From Ampullaceana balthica (Eukaryota > Mollusca > Gastropoda > Lymnaeidae), in contig CALYLW010001376.1 of the NCBI GenBank assembly GCA_944989445.1, forward strand, positions 124,001 through 188,000: 64,000 bases of DNA, read 5' to 3'. The notes beneath the pieces were generated by a model. That model did no database searches. It saw only the letters and a program-made list of their open reading frames with translations, and was not told the DNA's origin. Numbering within the stretch: the stretch's first letter is position 1; each line of letters starts with the position of its first letter. This document shows, piece after piece, positions 1 through 10,630 of the stretch. The translations under genes were made by a program, and so were the position numbers.

Positions 1-120
1 TTTGTCCAGTGGAAAAATGAAAGCAATACCGGACATTTTACATTTAAATATTGTGCCATCCACAAAATTCGACACTAGTGTCCGGTATTTTTGAGTTTTG
101 AGACAGCCACCTGGCAACCC
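1..120. mobile_element. possible terminus of a hAT-like element cut by the window edge
   Basis: The right end reads, on the - strand, GGGTTGCCAGGTGG, which resembles the terminal inverted repeat of hAT elements. The other end lies outside the window, so neither a partner terminus nor a target duplication can be checked. Confidence 0.3.
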
Positions 121-787
121 TAAGTGACTCTGACCAGTGCCAGTGACGCCAGTGTCATGTCCTCATCATGCCTCATGTACTACACCAGTACTAGTAACTA
201 CAATGGCCAATGAATGGTCTATGTCAAGTATTTTATAAGCCTACTCATCATGTTTTCAGGCTTAGACAGGGACTGCAATGACGATGATTACCTACATTGT
301 CCTACATTCACTACATTTGATTTGAAGCCCTGCATACTGCATATGCACGATGGCGTGTGAAGTAAATTAACATACTAAATACTACATTGTCTACATACTA
401 CATATTCATATAGACAGTTACTGAAACAAGATGCCAGCTAAAATAATAATTTATTTACTTCAAATTCAAATTTACTTTGTAAATATGCACAGTAGCACAG
501 GAGTCAAGTACTGTACGAGTATGACTTGGCATACTAAAACTATATAGATTATAAATTAGAAAGTTGTTGTAAATAATTAGTAATAATATGAGACTATATT
601 CGTCTATAGTCTATACTATGACTATGGCTGATAAATATTAATATTGTCCAAGTCAAGTGTCTCCAAGTTCAGTAACCATATAATAGACTGGGGGCTATCT
701 GACCGGTGAGCTTTCATGTGACCACTGTGGTCAAATAGAATCACCATATAATTCTTGGCTCATACATAACTTTTCACTTGCTTCATA
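121..787. other. gene-free AT-rich stretch
   Basis: No coding frame of convincing length, RNA gene or repeat family seen elsewhere in the window is recognisable here. Short partial repeats of 'tactacatt' type occur around 300-410. It is probably intron or upstream flank of the BtpA-like gene. Confidence 0.4.
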
Positions 788-861
788 GTAATCATAGCTC
801 AGTCTGTTAGGGCGCTTGTCCTGTAGACAGATGGTTAAGGGTTTGAATCCTTCTGAAGCCT
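788..861 (+). tRNA. degenerate tRNA-Tyr(GTA)-like sequence (pseudogene or SINE head)
   Basis: An A-box-like segment (TAGCTCAGTCTGTTAGG), an anticodon loop CTGTAGA with GTA, and a B-box-like GGTTTGAATCC occur in tRNA order and spacing, like tRNA-Tyr. The acceptor stem does not pair, and the T stem has a mismatch plus a wobble. This is therefore a tRNA pseudogene or a tRNA-derived repeat head rather than a functional tRNA gene. Confidence 0.4.
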
Positions 862-2215
862 CAAACCGGTAATGAATGATCATAAATCATAAAAGAAATG
901 ATGAAGATGGATTTTGTTTTTTATTTATTTTAAAGTTGACTTTTTTAAAATACGAATTTATCCCAGTTTTGGATTTAAGATTTTTGGATTACTTAAAGAT
1001 TTTTGTTGTGAATTTTAATATTTGACGTGTCCTATTTACTGCATTCAATATTCTTAACACCAGTACCAAAGCAGTAAATTCTTGAGTAAAACTAAAAGAA
1101 AAATGATCTGATAACAAACTTTTTATAGTAATGTAATGATAGCCAAAAGAAAGTTACATATTTCAAACAATAAAGAATACTCTATATTTATAGATTTTGT
1201 GAAGGCAGTACCAGTTTATATGAAGCAAACTTTGATTCTCATACAAAACAGAGCTAAATTTTTAAAAAAAATATTGAGTTTTTAGCCCAATTTGGACTAA
1301 CTTAAAGATTTTTTGTATTTATTGCATTAAAACTTTCATTAAATTTGACAGTTCTATATATTAAACCCCCCAAAAATCAATTTAGCCAGCTATTTCTGAA
1401 ACAGATGGAATAGAAACTAGGAATGAGATCTTAAATAGATTGGTTACATGACCACAGGTCACTGGAACTATGAGCCCCGCCCCTTCCCCCAACCTGTACT
1501 CGTCTGTTAGCCGGAAAGATAGACCCGGTTTTCTTAGAGCCTATTATTCATGCTACTGCCAATCACTCACTGACATTAATATTTACTATTATTAATTTGC
1601 ATGGATTGACTTAACAGACAGTTAAATAACAAATAACATTATCTTGAAATTGAATTTACTCAATAATTTAACAATTGTGTTTAAATTCTAACTTTTTGAC
1701 AAGGCATAGTCGTAATTCATTATGCCCCCAGTTTGCAAGAGCCATGAGGAAGTGAGGTTTAGATGGGCAAAATTATCACCTCATAGCAGCTATTATTGGG
1801 CACACATTCAGCAGCTCTTTATGTCAGTGTGATAAGGAACTGGGCATGACACAGAGCGAAGACCAAGGCTTATATTTAAATAATTTTGAATGATAACATC
1901 TTGATCTCTTCATGTCTATCCATGACAGGCACTCCTCAAAATAGTCATTCTGTGAAAAATATTGTTGATTACGCATGTCATGAAGCATCACTCTACAAAA
2001 ATGCTAATCTAGTAAGTTGAATCAAGTTGTTTGTTTTTTTATAAGCACTCACTAATTTTTTTGAGGTAAACACTTATCTTTTTCTTGAATATATGACTTA
2101 AATGAGTGTTAAGTTTGGAGTAGCATCAGAGATTTGAGTTTAAGACTCTGATAGGTTCCCTACTACCTTCCCCCCCCCCAAAGAGAAAATACCATGAAGC
2201 AACACATCAAGGTCG
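862..2215. other. gene-free AT-rich stretch
   Basis: Nothing recognisable: AT-rich DNA with short homopolymers, including a C-run near 2170, and no ORF or repeat family that I can name. The missing 5' exons of the BtpA-like gene could lie here or before the window, but I could not identify them. Confidence 0.4.
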
Positions 2216-2490
2216 TGGCATGGTGGTCAAGTGGCATGCACGCTCAGCTGGCGTATTGATGTTCACAAGTTTGAATCTCTGTGAAGGCAGGGATTTGTTC
2301 CCGGGGCCAAGGGTGTCCCTGAGTCCACCCCGCTCCGAATGGGTACCTGACAATAGTAAGGGAAACAAATGCGGGTGGGCATCCCGTGGAACCACATAGT
2401 CGTGACCTGTGAGCGCTATGTCACTTGCCAACAGACTGGCATGGTATGTGGACGCAACAATCTTCTGTATAGAAGGAGCGTATAGATAAG
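2216..2490 (+). mobile_element. tRNA-derived SINE, family A, copy 1
   Basis: The tRNA-like head (GGTGGTCAAGTGGC ... AAGTTTGAATCTC) is followed by the family body (GTGTCCCTGAGTCCACCCCG, CTCCGAATGGGTACCTGAC) and the tail CTTCTGTATAGAAGGAGCG TATAGATAAG. The same order recurs at 7917, 11609, 12069, 17958 (reverse), 27726 and as a tail at 59327. Head and B box are diverged. Confidence 0.8.
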
Positions 2491-2784
2491 AAAACATTCA
2501 GAGTTACTCTCCCTCACAAGGAGGAGATGGATTTTTCTATAATTTGACCTGCTATAACTTCAGCACCACCTAGGCATAGCTTATAGATCTATCTATGTGT
2601 TGATCATCCTAGATAGAATTTTTCCATATAAAACTCTAGCTTGCTCGTTGTGTTAATTTAATTCAGTAATGTGATGTCATATGTGGGGAAAAGTTGGTAA
2701 TTGTATAGCTTGTGAACATAGTTATATTTTTGAAGTTATCTGAGATTGTGTAAAATGGAAGAAACCCTCTTCAGAGTACTTCTT

Positions 2785-3404
2785 GAACTTGAACTATCCC
2801 TTAACCCGTAATTGGGTCGTTGGGGCACCATCGTGAATTGCACACTATCTCACGCCATTTGTCATGGTCCTGGGCTGCCTTTTGAGACTCGCTGAATGAC
2901 AGGCTGGTCCACTCTTTGATATCGTCTTCCCATCTCTTCCTTTGTCTGCCTCTTTTCCTTCCTCCTTGGACTGTGCCTTGCATTATAGTCTTTGAAAGAC
3001 CTCCAGATCTTGCCATGTGTCCATACCATCGTAGTTTCCTCTTCTTAATTGAGGTGAGAAAGTCCTCGTAGGGGCCAATGACAGCACTTATTTTGTAGCG
3101 GACCGCTTCGTTTGTGATGTGCGCTGTGTAGGAGATGTTCAATATCTTTCTGAAACATCTCATCTCTAGCGCATTGATTCTTCTTTAGAGGTCTGCAGTG
3201 AGCGTCCAAGCCTCACAACCATACAAGAAGACCGACATTGCCAGAGAGCGCATTAGTCGGATCTTTGATCTCAGGGAGAGTTTCTTGCTTTACCAGATGC
3301 TGCCATTGTTTGGGCCAATCTGGCAAGAATTTCTGGCTTTGAGCCTTCGTTGGATATAATGGCCCCTAGATATTTAAAGGTGGAGACTTCTTCGAGTTTT
3401 TGTA
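2785..3404 (-). mobile_element. LINE fragment (RTE-like), 3' end with RT C-terminus
   Basis: The - strand encodes the C-terminal part of a non-LTR reverse transcriptase polyprotein, with KRKLRWYGHMARSGGL and GGRKRGRQRKRWEDDIKEW motifs, ending CPNDPITG before a stop at 2801. It is closely related to the longer copy at 34463-35582, but lacks its RT palm and carries a short deletion near 3290. It is 5'-truncated and not functional. Assignment to RTE is by general resemblance. Confidence 0.8.
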
Positions 3405-3682
3405 CTTCAGGCCATGTGAAATGCCAGACTTTCATTGGTTCAAGATAAGTGTTTCAGGTGGGAAAAAAAGATATAAAGTAGATAGTATGTTTGGGCTTCT
3501 TTATCAAGACATAAATAGACAAAAGATGTACATGCCACAAGTCGCTCTTCATAGGGGTATAGAGGACTGGTACTTTACCCCCATTCAGACATGTGCCTGG
3601 TCTTACAGAGTTATGACCCCGGGGATTAAAGTTTCCAGATTGCTTAAAAAAATTCTACGGTCATCTTTTTGACACCCTTTGA

Positions 3683-3870
3683 GCAATGTTTCCTTAAGCT
3701 GCATGGCTGCTCAGATAACTGACAGACGCAGCGAGGAGTTTAGGCAAATTTTTATAAGGACAATATAATATCTGTGTTTTTGGGTGTAAAATTTCGCACA
3801 TGAGATTTTTTACTTTGCACACGAGCTTCTTAGTTTGCACATGGACCAAAAAACCTTAGAGGGAACATTG
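3683..3870. mobile_element. hAT-like MITE, CAATGTTCCC family, copy 1
   Basis: Begins CAATGTTTCCTTAAGCTGC and ends CCTTAGAGGGAACATTG, an imperfect inverted pair. The body has the family landmark 'actttgcacacg'. Further copies are at 5880 (interrupted), 6778, 24857, 27260, 33227 and 57651. The flanking duplication is poorly preserved here. Confidence 0.65.
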
Positions 3871-3997
3871 CCTGTGGAAAAAAATGCCATGACACCTTTA
3901 CTAGTTCATCTTTAGTTTAATTCTTTTATTCTTTTCAATGTTTTATTTTTCTTAAAACATTGTTGCCTAGGATACCCTCTTTCTATTTTTTCTTCAG

Positions 3998-4335
3998 GAT
4001 GCAGTGATTATAGAGAATATGCACGACATTCCTTATGTACAGAGTTCAAAAATTGGCCCCGAAGTGACGTCTGTCTTAAGTGTTGTCTGCCATGAGGTCA
4101 AGCGTATCTTTCCGAGTACTCCCGTGGGCATACAGGTTTTAGCAGGAGCCAATAAAGAAGCCCTGGCAATAGCAAAAGCCGCAGGTTTACAGTTTATTCG
4201 AGCAGAAGGTTTTGTATTTGCCCATGTGGCAGATGAAGGGTTCATGAACTCATGTGCTGGAGAGCTATTGCGCTACAGGAGACAAATTGATGCTGAAAAC
4301 GTAATGGTGTTTACAGATATTAAAAAAAAACACAG
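3998..4335 (+). CDS. BtpA-family protein (F13E9.13-like), antepenultimate exon
   Basis: The gene is join(3998..4335, 6588..6715, 11120..11337), 227 codons plus stop, on the + strand. The acceptor is TTCTTCAG|GAT and the donor CACAG|GTAAAT, leaving two bases of a serine codon. The exon encodes the middle of a BtpA-family TIM barrel: DAVIIENMHDIPYV near the start, then a QVLAGANKEALAIAKAAG helix region and FIRAEGFVFAHVADEG. BtpA was named for a cyanobacterial protein needed for photosystem I accumulation; animal members are uncharacterised, some annotated as mitochondrial, so no reaction is assigned. By family comparison only the N-terminal 50-60 residues are missing; their exon(s) were not found in 1-3997. 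The next intron holds a LINE, MITEs and a 44-bp tandem array. Confidence 0.9.
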
Positions 4336-4428
4336 GTAAATTTTTACTCTCTTGATTAAGACTCTATTTAAAACTTGATTTTTAAATGAAACCAAGTGAG
4401 GAATTTTAATATCAATTCATTCATTTTC

Positions 4429-5878
4429 TTCTTCTTCTTCGTTCTCAAAATCTTTTGATAGAGGATTTAGACAGCAAGTCCTATATTTGTGATGAACTGC
4501 GCTGTGGCTGTCAGTTGTTCCAGTCCACCATAGAGTTTGTCATCGAGGGTAGCTTCCTGGGGCCATATGTCTGTCCGGGTATGGTGGTACAGAGGGCAGT
4601 TTTGGAGAACATGTTCCGCATTTTCCGCAGCTATCCCGCAGGGGCACATTTCGCTTTCTCCAATTCGAAGTTTGCGGAACATGTGTTGCCTAAGTTTGTT
4701 GTGGCCCGTCCTTAGCCTGAAAATGATGTTTTGTGATTTGCGGGGGAGTTTGAAGTATGCATCACTTTTTGGGTGGTTTTCTTTGAGCTCGGACCATCTT
4801 TCAGATTCACTTCTTTTGAGCATTGCCTTGATTTCTTCGTGGTGTAGAGATGGCTCTGCCTGGTTTTGACTGCCTCCAGTTTTTGCCAAGGAGTCAGCAG
4901 TGTCATTTCCTACAAGTTCCACATGTCCAGGGATCCATTGGAGAATAAGTTCTTTTGTTATTTTGCTCAGTTTCAATAGTTCTGTACTGAGTGTCTGATT
5001 GATCAAAGTGTTTGGGTTTTTGAGAGACTGAAGCACTGACTTAGCATCAGTGAGGATGACAATCTGGCTGTTTTTAGAGTGGGGGTCACTTGTTAGAATT
5101 TTTGCGGCAAGCTCTAGTGCTTTCCTTTCAGCTCTAGTGCTATCTGAGAGACTTCCTATGGCAGTTGCTTTTTCAAGGTGTTCTCCGTTAGGCCACTCTA
5201 TAAGAATGCCGGCTCCTCCATTTTTTGTGGCTTTTTCTGAGGAGACTCGGTGTAGACTCTTATCCAGGAATTTTCAGGATATTGTTCTTTGATGATGCTA
5301 TTTACTGTTACTCTTAGTATGTCAGTTGTGTAGTCAGATTTTTTTCCTATGCTGGTTAAGTTGTCTCTGATTATTAGAGGTGGACTTGGGTCCCAGGGTG
5401 GGAAGTGGCTGTGGGGATGTGTCGCTTCAATCACAATGTTACCAATTTTATGTTTGGATTTTAGATGTTTGGCTTCTTGAATAAAGTTTGTTCTTTGGAG
5501 TCTTTTAGTTGAGTAGGATTTTTGCAGCTTGAGTTTTAGAGGGTGATGTACTGATGCTTCTAATTTGGTGAACTGTGTTAAGGTTTTGTATTCTCGTCTA
5601 ACTTCCATAGAACTTAGGGTAGCTAGGTCCTCCATTGCTCTGATTGGGGTAGTTTTCATTGCTCCTGTAATTATTCGAAGCCCTAGGTTTTGAACTTTGT
5701 CTATTTTTTGGAGGTTGGATTTTGCTGCTGTGCTCCACACTGTGGATCCATATTCTAGGGTAGGTCTTATATAGCTGGTGTATGTTTTCTTCAGGATGGA
5801 GTGGTTTGCGCCCCAGTCTGAACCAGCTAGTTTTTTCATCAGCGCCAGTCTTTGGATTCCTTTTTTTTGGGCAGGTTT
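4429..5878 (-). mobile_element. LINE of the RNase H-bearing I/Nimb type, 5'-truncated
   Basis: Two - strand frames form the 3' half of a non-LTR pol. Frame 5839-5198 is the RT thumb/connection region (SYIRPTLEYGSTVWS, KIDKVQNLGLRIITGAM) ending NSWIRVYTE, the start of RNase H. Frame 5036-4467 continues with the RNase H end (LQWIPGHVELVGNDTADSLA) and a C-terminal CCHC-like segment (CPCGIAAENAEHVLQNCPLY). A frameshift separates them near 5190. A short GAA tail (4429-4440) follows the 3' end, as in I-group LINEs with simple-repeat tails. It lies in the first intron of the BtpA-like gene, in the opposite orientation. Confidence 0.85.
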
Positions 5879-5879
5879 C

Positions 5880-6205
5880 TGACGGCACAGCGCAGCAGTT
5901 TAGACTTACAGCGCAGCAAAGTTAGTAAAAATATGGACAAAAAATTGGATGCTGTGCAACCAGTGCTGGATTTACCTATTTGCTAAACAAGCTATAGCTT
6001 AGGGCCCTCGACTTCTTGGGGGGCCCCCGGAATTTTCTTTTTCATATTTGGCACTGACATAGATTATCTGGACTTCAAACGGGCCCCCATATCTCAAATA
6101 GCTTAGGGCACCATCAAGTCTAAATCTGGCCCTGTGTGCAAGTTTGCACACACGTTTTTTTTTACTTTGCACACGGACAAACAAACAAACCTTACCCAGT
6201 GCCAC
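5880..6205. mobile_element. hAT-like MITE, CAATGTTCCC family, copy 2, split by another MITE
   Basis: The sequence before 5961 (CAGCGCAGCAGTTTAGACT, ATGCTGTGCAAC) and after 6134 (TGTGCAAGTTTGCACAC, ACTTTGCACACGGAC) are consecutive parts of the family seen uninterrupted at 27260 and 33227. The left end is cut where the LINE begins. Confidence 0.65.
5961..6134. mobile_element. hAT-like MITE nested in another MITE
   Basis: 174 bp, starting CAGTGCTGGATTTA and ending TAAATCTGGCCCTG (imperfect terminal inverted repeats). It is flanked by TGTGCAAC and TGTGCAAG, an 8-bp target duplication matching at 7 of 8 positions. The interior has no coding capacity. Confidence 0.75.
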
Positions 6206-6307
6206 AGAAAATTCTGAAACGTTATTTATTTCTACATCTACATTTGGCATAGCAGTAGTGATGAATTCTGTTATAAAAAATACTGTACAATATTTTGACT
6301 CCCTATT

Positions 6308-6330
6308 CACACACACACACACACACTACA
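6308..6330. repeat. (CA)n microsatellite
   Basis: About eleven CA dinucleotides; no further role is visible. Confidence 0.85.
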
Positions 6331-6377
6331 CACCCTTTAATACAACTTCCAAGTCACACTTCAACTGCTGTTAGTAT

Positions 6378-6608
6378 GCTATAGCCAATGTTAAATATTT
6401 ATGTATCCCGGTGCACATGCTATGACCAATGATATTAAATATTTATGTATCCCGGTGCACATGCTATAACCAATGATATTAAATATTTATGTATCCCGGT
6501 GCACATGCTATGACCAATGATATTAAATATTTATGTATCCTGGTGCACATGCTATAACCAATGATATTAAATATTTATGTATCCCAGTGCACATGCTATA
6601 ACCAATGA
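6378..6608 (+). repeat. 44-bp tandem array containing a splice acceptor
   Basis: Five units start at 6378, 6419, 6463, 6507 and 6551 with a partial one at 6595; the first is 41 bp and the others 44 bp. The unit is GCTATAACCAATGATATTAA followed by ATATTTATGTATCCCRGTGC ACAT. The last full unit supplies CCCAG, the acceptor of the exon at 6588, and its remainder plus the partial unit form the first 21 bases of that exon. Earlier units have CCCGG or CCTGG at the acceptor position. Confidence 0.9.
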
Positions 6609-6715
6609 CGTGGACATTGTGAACACAGCTCAAGCTGCAGAGTTTTTCTTGAGTGATGGCGTCATTGTTACAGGGGATGCTACAGGCAAAGCAGCGAGCT
6701 GTACAGAGGTCAAAG
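6588..6715 (+). CDS. BtpA-family protein (F13E9.13-like), penultimate exon
   Basis: Acceptor TATCCCAG|TGCACAT and donor CAAAG|GTGAAG. Phase agrees with both neighbours: AG from the previous exon plus T gives serine, and the final G joins CT of the next exon to give alanine. It encodes S-AHAITNDVDIVNTAQAAEF, then FFLSDGVIVTGDATGK, the conserved BtpA segment that follows the KKKH of the previous exon and ends in the phosphate-binding-type strand. Its first 21 bases belong to the tandem array at 6378, and the polypyrimidine tract is poor because it consists of repeat sequence. Confidence 0.88.
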
Positions 6716-6777
6716 GTGAAGTAGTTTTCTTCTTTCTTTCTTTTTTGTATGGTGATTTCCACAGCATCCATTATTTT

Positions 6778-6854
6778 GTGTGCAAAATTTTACCAAATTT
6801 CCTGTGTGGCGTCGGTCAGATATCTGCACAGCTTAAAGGGAACATTGGTCTGAA
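6778..6854. mobile_element. truncated MITE, CAATGTTCCC family, copy 3
   Basis: Only one end is present, in reverse orientation: 'gtcagatatctgcacagctt' followed by AAAGGGAACATTG. Compare the complete copy at 24857-25032. Confidence 0.55.
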
Positions 6855-6859
6855 GGTGT

Positions 6860-7425
6860 TGTCACACACATAGTGTTACATTAGTACAGATTAGAAACCC
6901 TCAAAAGTCATGAACTGTGACATCATATTAAAGCAGGCAACACACGTTCAGTTCAAAGGCACCTGTACAAATCCAAACAAATCATTCAATTGTGACCTTG
7001 ACCATACCATGATCACATTTCTTAGTTATTTTTGTAGAGCCGTTTTAACTCACTAGATCACTAATGGGTATAAAAACGAGCGCAGACATTGAGATTTTTA
7101 TAAGTTTTAGATAAATTTAAACAAAACTCAACAATCACATCTATAAAGCTGTCAGAAAATAATAGAAGAAGAAATGAGTGTTTAATGATTCCAGCTCTAC
7201 CATTTTTTAAAATTATTTCTTGTGCACCAGTTTTCTATGCAGAAAAAACAGTGAGATGATTCCTTACAAATTCTAACTATTATTGTTTTGTGTTTGTTAT
7301 CATTTTGTATAGCTGGAGCTTTAAGTCATGTTAGGTGGATGGCAATGGCAATCAGTACATTCATAATATATAATTGTTTCAAGATCAATATCATCTCATA
7401 GGAATGATAAGTCCTGGAATTTAAA
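6860..7425. other. intronic AT-rich stretch
   Basis: Intron of the BtpA-like gene. No ORF or repeat family recognised. Confidence 0.4.
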
Positions 7426-7429
7426 AAAA

Positions 7430-7761
7430 AAGAAAACCGTAAAAACCAAAGTTTTTGACTATAAATCCTTTGTATATGAGACATAACTAAAAGTATGTTA
7501 AGTATGTTCAATATAATACGCACCGCGCGACAGACTAGCATAAACATTTACATGCTACATAGAGATAATCTAAAAATTCATTAATTTAATTAAAGTACAT
7601 TTGATCTGTCTGGAATTTTTATAGATCATTTTTATCCTTGCCATGAGTCTGCCTGCAAAATTTCAACTCGATGGGTATACCGGGAAGTGGGTTAAAATTT
7701 GATCCAAAGTTTTCCCGACAAGCAAGCAGACGCTACGAGTTAATATAAAGGATTTAAAAGT
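7430..7761. repeat. dispersed repeat X, copy 1
   Basis: Begins near AAAACCGTAAAAACCAAAG and ACTATAAATCCTTTGTA, and ends GACGCTACGAGTTAATATAA AGGATTT. Related copies lie at 35727-36230 and 49283-49796. The 'aaatccttta' at one end and 'taaaggattt' at the other form short inverted ends, suggesting a MITE; the superfamily is unclear. Confidence 0.6.
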
Positions 7762-7916
7762 AATGTGTGCTTCTCTTGTTTGCGTGAAGATTTGAGCTTG
7801 GTCAAAAAAATGTAAGCACCTTGCTATGATTTCCCTTGATAATCATCCAGAAATCAGTAATTCAGCTGAAATAAAATGCTCTAACCATCTCTTGTATTTA
7901 TTTCCCTAAATATTGA

Positions 7917-8200
7917 GGGGCGCGGTGGTCGAGCGGCAGTGCGCTCGGCTGTCATACCAAAAGTCACGGGGTTCGAGTCTCGGTGAGGGCAGAGTCTTTT
8001 TCCCGTGGCTAAGGGTGTCCCTGAATCCACCCAGCTCCAAATGGGCACTTGACATCAGTTGAGGTAAAGTAAAGGCGGCCGTGCGTTGTGCTAGTCCCAC
8101 GATCCCCTCATATGCCGGGGCTATAGAAACTTGTGAACGTTGCTTCACTTGCCCCCGTAGGCAATCATGGTCTGAAAAGTGGACTTTACTTTTACTTTAT
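7917..8200 (+). mobile_element. tRNA-derived SINE, family A, copy 2
   Basis: A good tRNA-like head (GCGGTGGTCGAGCGGCAG ... GGGGTTCGAGTCTCG) is followed by the shared body and a variant 3' region (GGCGGCCGTGCGTTGTGCTA, CACTTGCCCCCGTAGGC) like copy 4, so two sub-families of the 3' end exist. It lies in the last intron of the BtpA-like gene. Confidence 0.85.
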
Positions 8201-8204
8201 TTGA

Positions 8205-8885
8205 TGCCCATGTTCCGATAGAAGTTTAGGCAAATGTTATTCAAATTGTTCTGGGAGGGCGACAAAGTTGGAGAAATGGAGGTAGAAAATAAAAATGAAC
8301 ATTATATGTTCAGCAACAATCAATAATAGTGTTTCTGCCTTTGTAAAACTGGACATTTGTCCTTGTATGTATCTTTTGTAAAAAAAAATATTTAACAAAT
8401 TATTATCATCACAAGTCCCTTAATTAAAGAAGCATTGTCCTTGTCATAAAAAAATGAACAACACAATGACAGTTTTTGTGAATGATTCTGCAGAAAGAGG
8501 TTTCAAACTCTTTAAAGATTAGAATAACATCCTTAAAAATGGAAAAAGAGAACAAGATTGCTTTACAGATCATTTCCAAGGCCAATTGAGTTGAAGTTGA
8601 AATTTTGCAAATGTTTTCTTGCCGATTGACACAAGATTTGGGGTTGGCAGCAGCAAATATTTAACTTTCTAGAAATTACATTACATCTAAGGGCCACCCC
8701 CCTACTGCACATACTTGGAGAAGTAACAACACAGTTTCTTTACATTCCATAGGTTTATGTGTAAAGCACGGCTGAACGGTTTTCTTTCTCAACTATAAAA
8801 ACAAAATGAAAATCCTCTCGCGTGGAAAATTCTGCACACCTGGCTGAACATAAATAACATTATTAAGCTATTAAAATTTCTATTA
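8205..8885. other. intronic stretch without recognised features
   Basis: AT-rich; no coding frame or named repeat found. Confidence 0.4.
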
Positions 8886-8889
8886 GCTA

Positions 8890-10630
8890 AATTTAGGTTA
8901 CGTCCGTCCTCAAGGAACAACTGTTTTGTCTCCTTCTCCTCTACCCACCGCCTTTTTCCTGGCTCATCTCCCGTCGCTTCTAGCTGAGAGGGTGGCTTCT
9001 GCGGCTTGAGTACCCTCGTGTACCTTTGACAGCCAGAGGGTGTGTTCCTCAGAAAGGCCCTGCCACGTTTTGTGGTCAATGTGTGCCAGTAGCATGTCTT
9101 TTTTACAGAGTCTTTGTAATGCAGGCAAGGGGGGGATCTCTTTTTCTAGATTCATTTGCCAGCTGTCCATACAGCAGGGCTCTTGGTATATGCTCCTAGC
9201 CCATCCTGTGGACATGGCCCAACCACCGCAGGCGCCTCTCACTCAGAATTGAGTGCATACTCAACATATGGCTCCTCCTGAGCACCTCCACATTTGGGAT
9301 TTCATCCTGCCATTTGATTGTAGGATCTTACACAAAACATCGCAAGTGGAAGCTGTTGAGCTCATTTATTTGCTTTGCGTAGGTCGTTTCCATAAAGGAG
9401 TGTAGTGAGCATGGAGACCTGGTAAACAGAGATTTTAATCCTGTCCATGAGCTGGACATTGTCCCACACTCTTTGGTTAAGCCTTGGCGTTAAGGATGCT
9501 GCCATACCAAGTCTAGTTTGTATTTCTTTTTCCAGGGAGCGTGTGCTTGAGAGGTTACTGCCGAGGTAGGTGTAATCTTCGACATCCAAAGTGTTTCCTT
9601 CAATGGAGATTGCTAGGAGGCAATCTTTGCTTTATCTCATAAAATTGGCCATTTTGAGGCTTATTGTTAAGCCCAATTTCTTACAACCTTCCGAAAAATT
9701 TACTGAACAGGTGTTGGAGTTCTCCCTTTGTATCTGAAGTTAGAGGTGCTGGAGTTCTCCCTTTGTATCTGAGGTTAGAGGTGCTGGAGTTCTCCCTCTG
9801 TATCTGAAGTTAGAGGTGTTGGAGTTCTCCCCCTGTATCTGAAGTTAGAGGTGTTGGAGTTCTCCCCCTGTATCTAAAGTTAGAGGTGTTGGAGTTCTTC
9901 CTCTGTATCTGAAGCTAGAGGTGCTGGAGTTCTTCCTCTGTATCTGAAGTTAGAGGTTTTGGAGTTCTCCTACTGTATCTGAAGTTAGAGGTGTTGGAGT
10001 TCTTCCTCTGTATCTGAAGCTAGAGGTGCTGGAGTTCTTCCTCTGTATCTGAAGTTAGAGGTGCTGGAGTTCTCCCCCTGTATCTGAAGTTAGAGGTGCT
10101 GGAGTTCTTCCTCTGTATCTGAAGTTAGAGGTGCTGGAGTTCTTCCTCTGTATCTGAAGTTAGAGGTGCTGGAGTTCTCCCCCTGTATCTGAAGTTAGAG
10201 GTGCTGGAGTTCTCCCCCTGTATCTGAAGTTAGAGGTGTTGGAGTTCTCCCTCTGTATCTGAAGTTAGAGGTGCTGGAGTTCTCCCCCTGTATCTGAAGT
10301 TAGAGGTGCTGGAGTTCTCCCCCTGTATCTGAAGTTAGAGGTGCTGGAGTTCTCCCCTTGTATCTGAAGTTAGAGGTGCTGGAGTTCTCCTACTGTATCT
10401 GAAGTTAGAGCTGCATCATCAGCGAGAGCAACTTATTGATTAATACTGTTTTTTGCTTTGTACGTGGCCAGGCAATGTTATAGTGGTTTCCATCTGCCCT
10501 GGTATGGATGTTCACACCTTTGGAGCAGTCCTTGATAGCATGTCGGAGTAGTACAGCCAGGAAGATACCAAAGAGTGTTGTTGCCAGTACGCATCCTTGT
10601 TTGATCCTACTACACACGGCGGACATCCAA
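8890..10630 (-). mobile_element. LINE remnant (RT and C-terminal region) split by a minisatellite
   Basis: Reading the - strand from 10626, the frame has IKQGCVLATTLFGIFLAVLL (an RT block usually read as KQGCVLAPTLF) and then LADDAALTSDT, the FADD-type catalytic block. About 700 bp of 35-bp repeats intervene, and then the RT resumes with VEDYTYLGSNLSS near 9590. The C-terminal GIDHKTWQGLSEE-like region lies at 8960-9240. Stops and frameshifts are frequent, so it is dead. It is a different lineage from the LINEs at 2785 and 4429. Confidence 0.75.
9702..10412 (-). repeat. 35-bp minisatellite derived from LINE RT coding sequence
   Basis: About 20 units of 'ggagttctccccctgtatct' + 'gaagttagaggtgct' (+ strand). 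On the - strand one unit reads LTSDTGGELQH, the peptide following ADDAA in the surrounding LINE; because 35 is not a multiple of 3, later units fall out of frame. Units differ by a few substitutions. Confidence 0.9.

Noticed and set aside
2207..2497. - strand ORF of 96 codons
   Set aside because: It is antisense to SINE family A; the same ORF pattern appears at other SINE copies (7906, 17904, 27704).
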